Assembly: GCF_021277265.1 (NCBI RefSeq)
Contig: NZ_JAJSOH010000005.1
Location: forward strand, 1-64,000
Direction: 5' to 3'
DNA length: 64,000 nucleotides
DNA from: Kineosporia rhizophila
GTDB taxonomy: Bacteria > Actinomycetota > Actinomycetes > Actinomycetales > Kineosporiaceae
Program-made: the position numbers and the translations under genes
The notes under the pieces: model-generated
Database searches by the model: none
What the model was told of the DNA's origin: nothing
The model's input: the letters and a program-made list of their open reading frames with translations, nothing else
Shown: positions 63,830 to 64,000 of the stretch, piece after piece
How the letters are laid out: each line of letters opens with the position of its first letter
Position numbering within the stretch: position 1 is the first letter of the stretch

Positions 63830-63938
63830 GGCGTGGTCACGTCCTCGCTGAGTCAAGATGGGCTGACTCGTCCACCCTCCTTCACCTGTGACCACTGAGC
63901 ACATCGGGATTTACCCCCGGGGCACCCTGACCCGCCCG

Positions 63939-64000
63939 TCAGTTGCCCTGACCGGGCGCATTGCCGGGGATCAGTCCGCTGAACGGGGTGAGCAGGGCGA
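63939..64000 (-). CDS. 3' end of a minus-strand gene cut by the window edge
   Basis: A minus-strand frame with stop at 63939-63941 is open to the window end; its last residues read ALLTPFSGLIPGNAPGQGN. Only about 20 codons are visible, so no family can be given. Confidence 0.35.
   Translation of the reverse strand, partial: ALLTPFSGLIPGNAPGQGN

Overview
The window is a contiguous chromosomal segment of a very high G+C Gram-positive bacterium, almost certainly an actinomycete (Actinomycetota). The evidence is the gene set: the F420 enzyme FO synthase, a WXG100 protein, LytR_C, DUF3263 and PspC proteins, an XRE/DUF5753 plus DUF397 pair, a stand-alone groEL under CIRCE control, a PhoPR-like two-component system and an XPB-type helicase. 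Many genes also start with GTG, and many look leaderless. I see no rRNA, tRNA, CRISPR, prophage or insertion sequence. Genus cannot be fixed from sequence alone; a Kineosporia-like filamentous actinomycete would fit.

Layout. 1-2.2 kb: XPB helicase and the end of its usual partner. 2.1-6.3 kb: two divergent regulator/target pairs (PadR with a flavin monooxygenase; MarR with an ABC exporter), each with a palindromic operator in the gap. 6.3-11.6 kb: PhoPR-like response regulator and kinase, a 46-residue protein, a membrane-anchored HtrA-type protease and an orphan WXG100 protein. 12.5-16.9 kb: molybdenum cofactor genes (moaA, moaD, moaE and a MobA/MocA-like nucleotidyltransferase) with a GT39-like membrane glycosyltransferase among them. 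17-31 kb: housekeeping and mixed genes (groEL, family A polymerase, cold-shock protein, LytR_C protein, PLP decarboxylase, uracil-DNA glycosylase, fbiC, SDR, flavoprotein disulfide reductase).

31-59 kb is dominated by an exopolysaccharide locus. It has a polyisoprenyl-phosphate sugar transferase, a four-gene set that should make an unusual nucleotide sugar (CTP-dependent sugar-1-phosphate cytidylyltransferase, epimerase/dehydratase, RfbC-like 3,5-epimerase, SAF-domain homoserine-dehydrogenase-like reductase), two membrane-anchored GH26-like hydrolases, a Wzz/BY-kinase-like protein with a degenerate P-loop, a Wzy-like polymerase, a Wzx-like flippase, five glycosyltransferases, a polysaccharide deacetylase and a GMC oxidoreductase. 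Together they cover priming, sugar activation, assembly, flipping, polymerisation and trimming of a secreted polymer. 59-64 kb holds the XRE/DUF397 pair, NADH dehydrogenase II, a HipA-like/DUF3037 pair and a PspC protein.

The most striking observation is the flippase gene at 49159-53418. A normal ~430-residue Wzx domain is fused in frame to a ~990-residue low-complexity tail built from several classes of tandem repeat (periods of about 3, 5, 9 and 10 residues). Other proteins of the locus also carry long disordered tails, suggesting a scaffold or condensate-like organisation of the polysaccharide machine. Other notable signals: nine starts with an exact TANNNT-N6-(A/G)TG leaderless layout, a family of very long perfect hairpins after stop codons (two are 44-bp perfect palindromes), a 15-bp motif shared upstream of two exopolysaccharide genes, tandem CIRCE elements, and a small cluster of DnaA-box-like sites.
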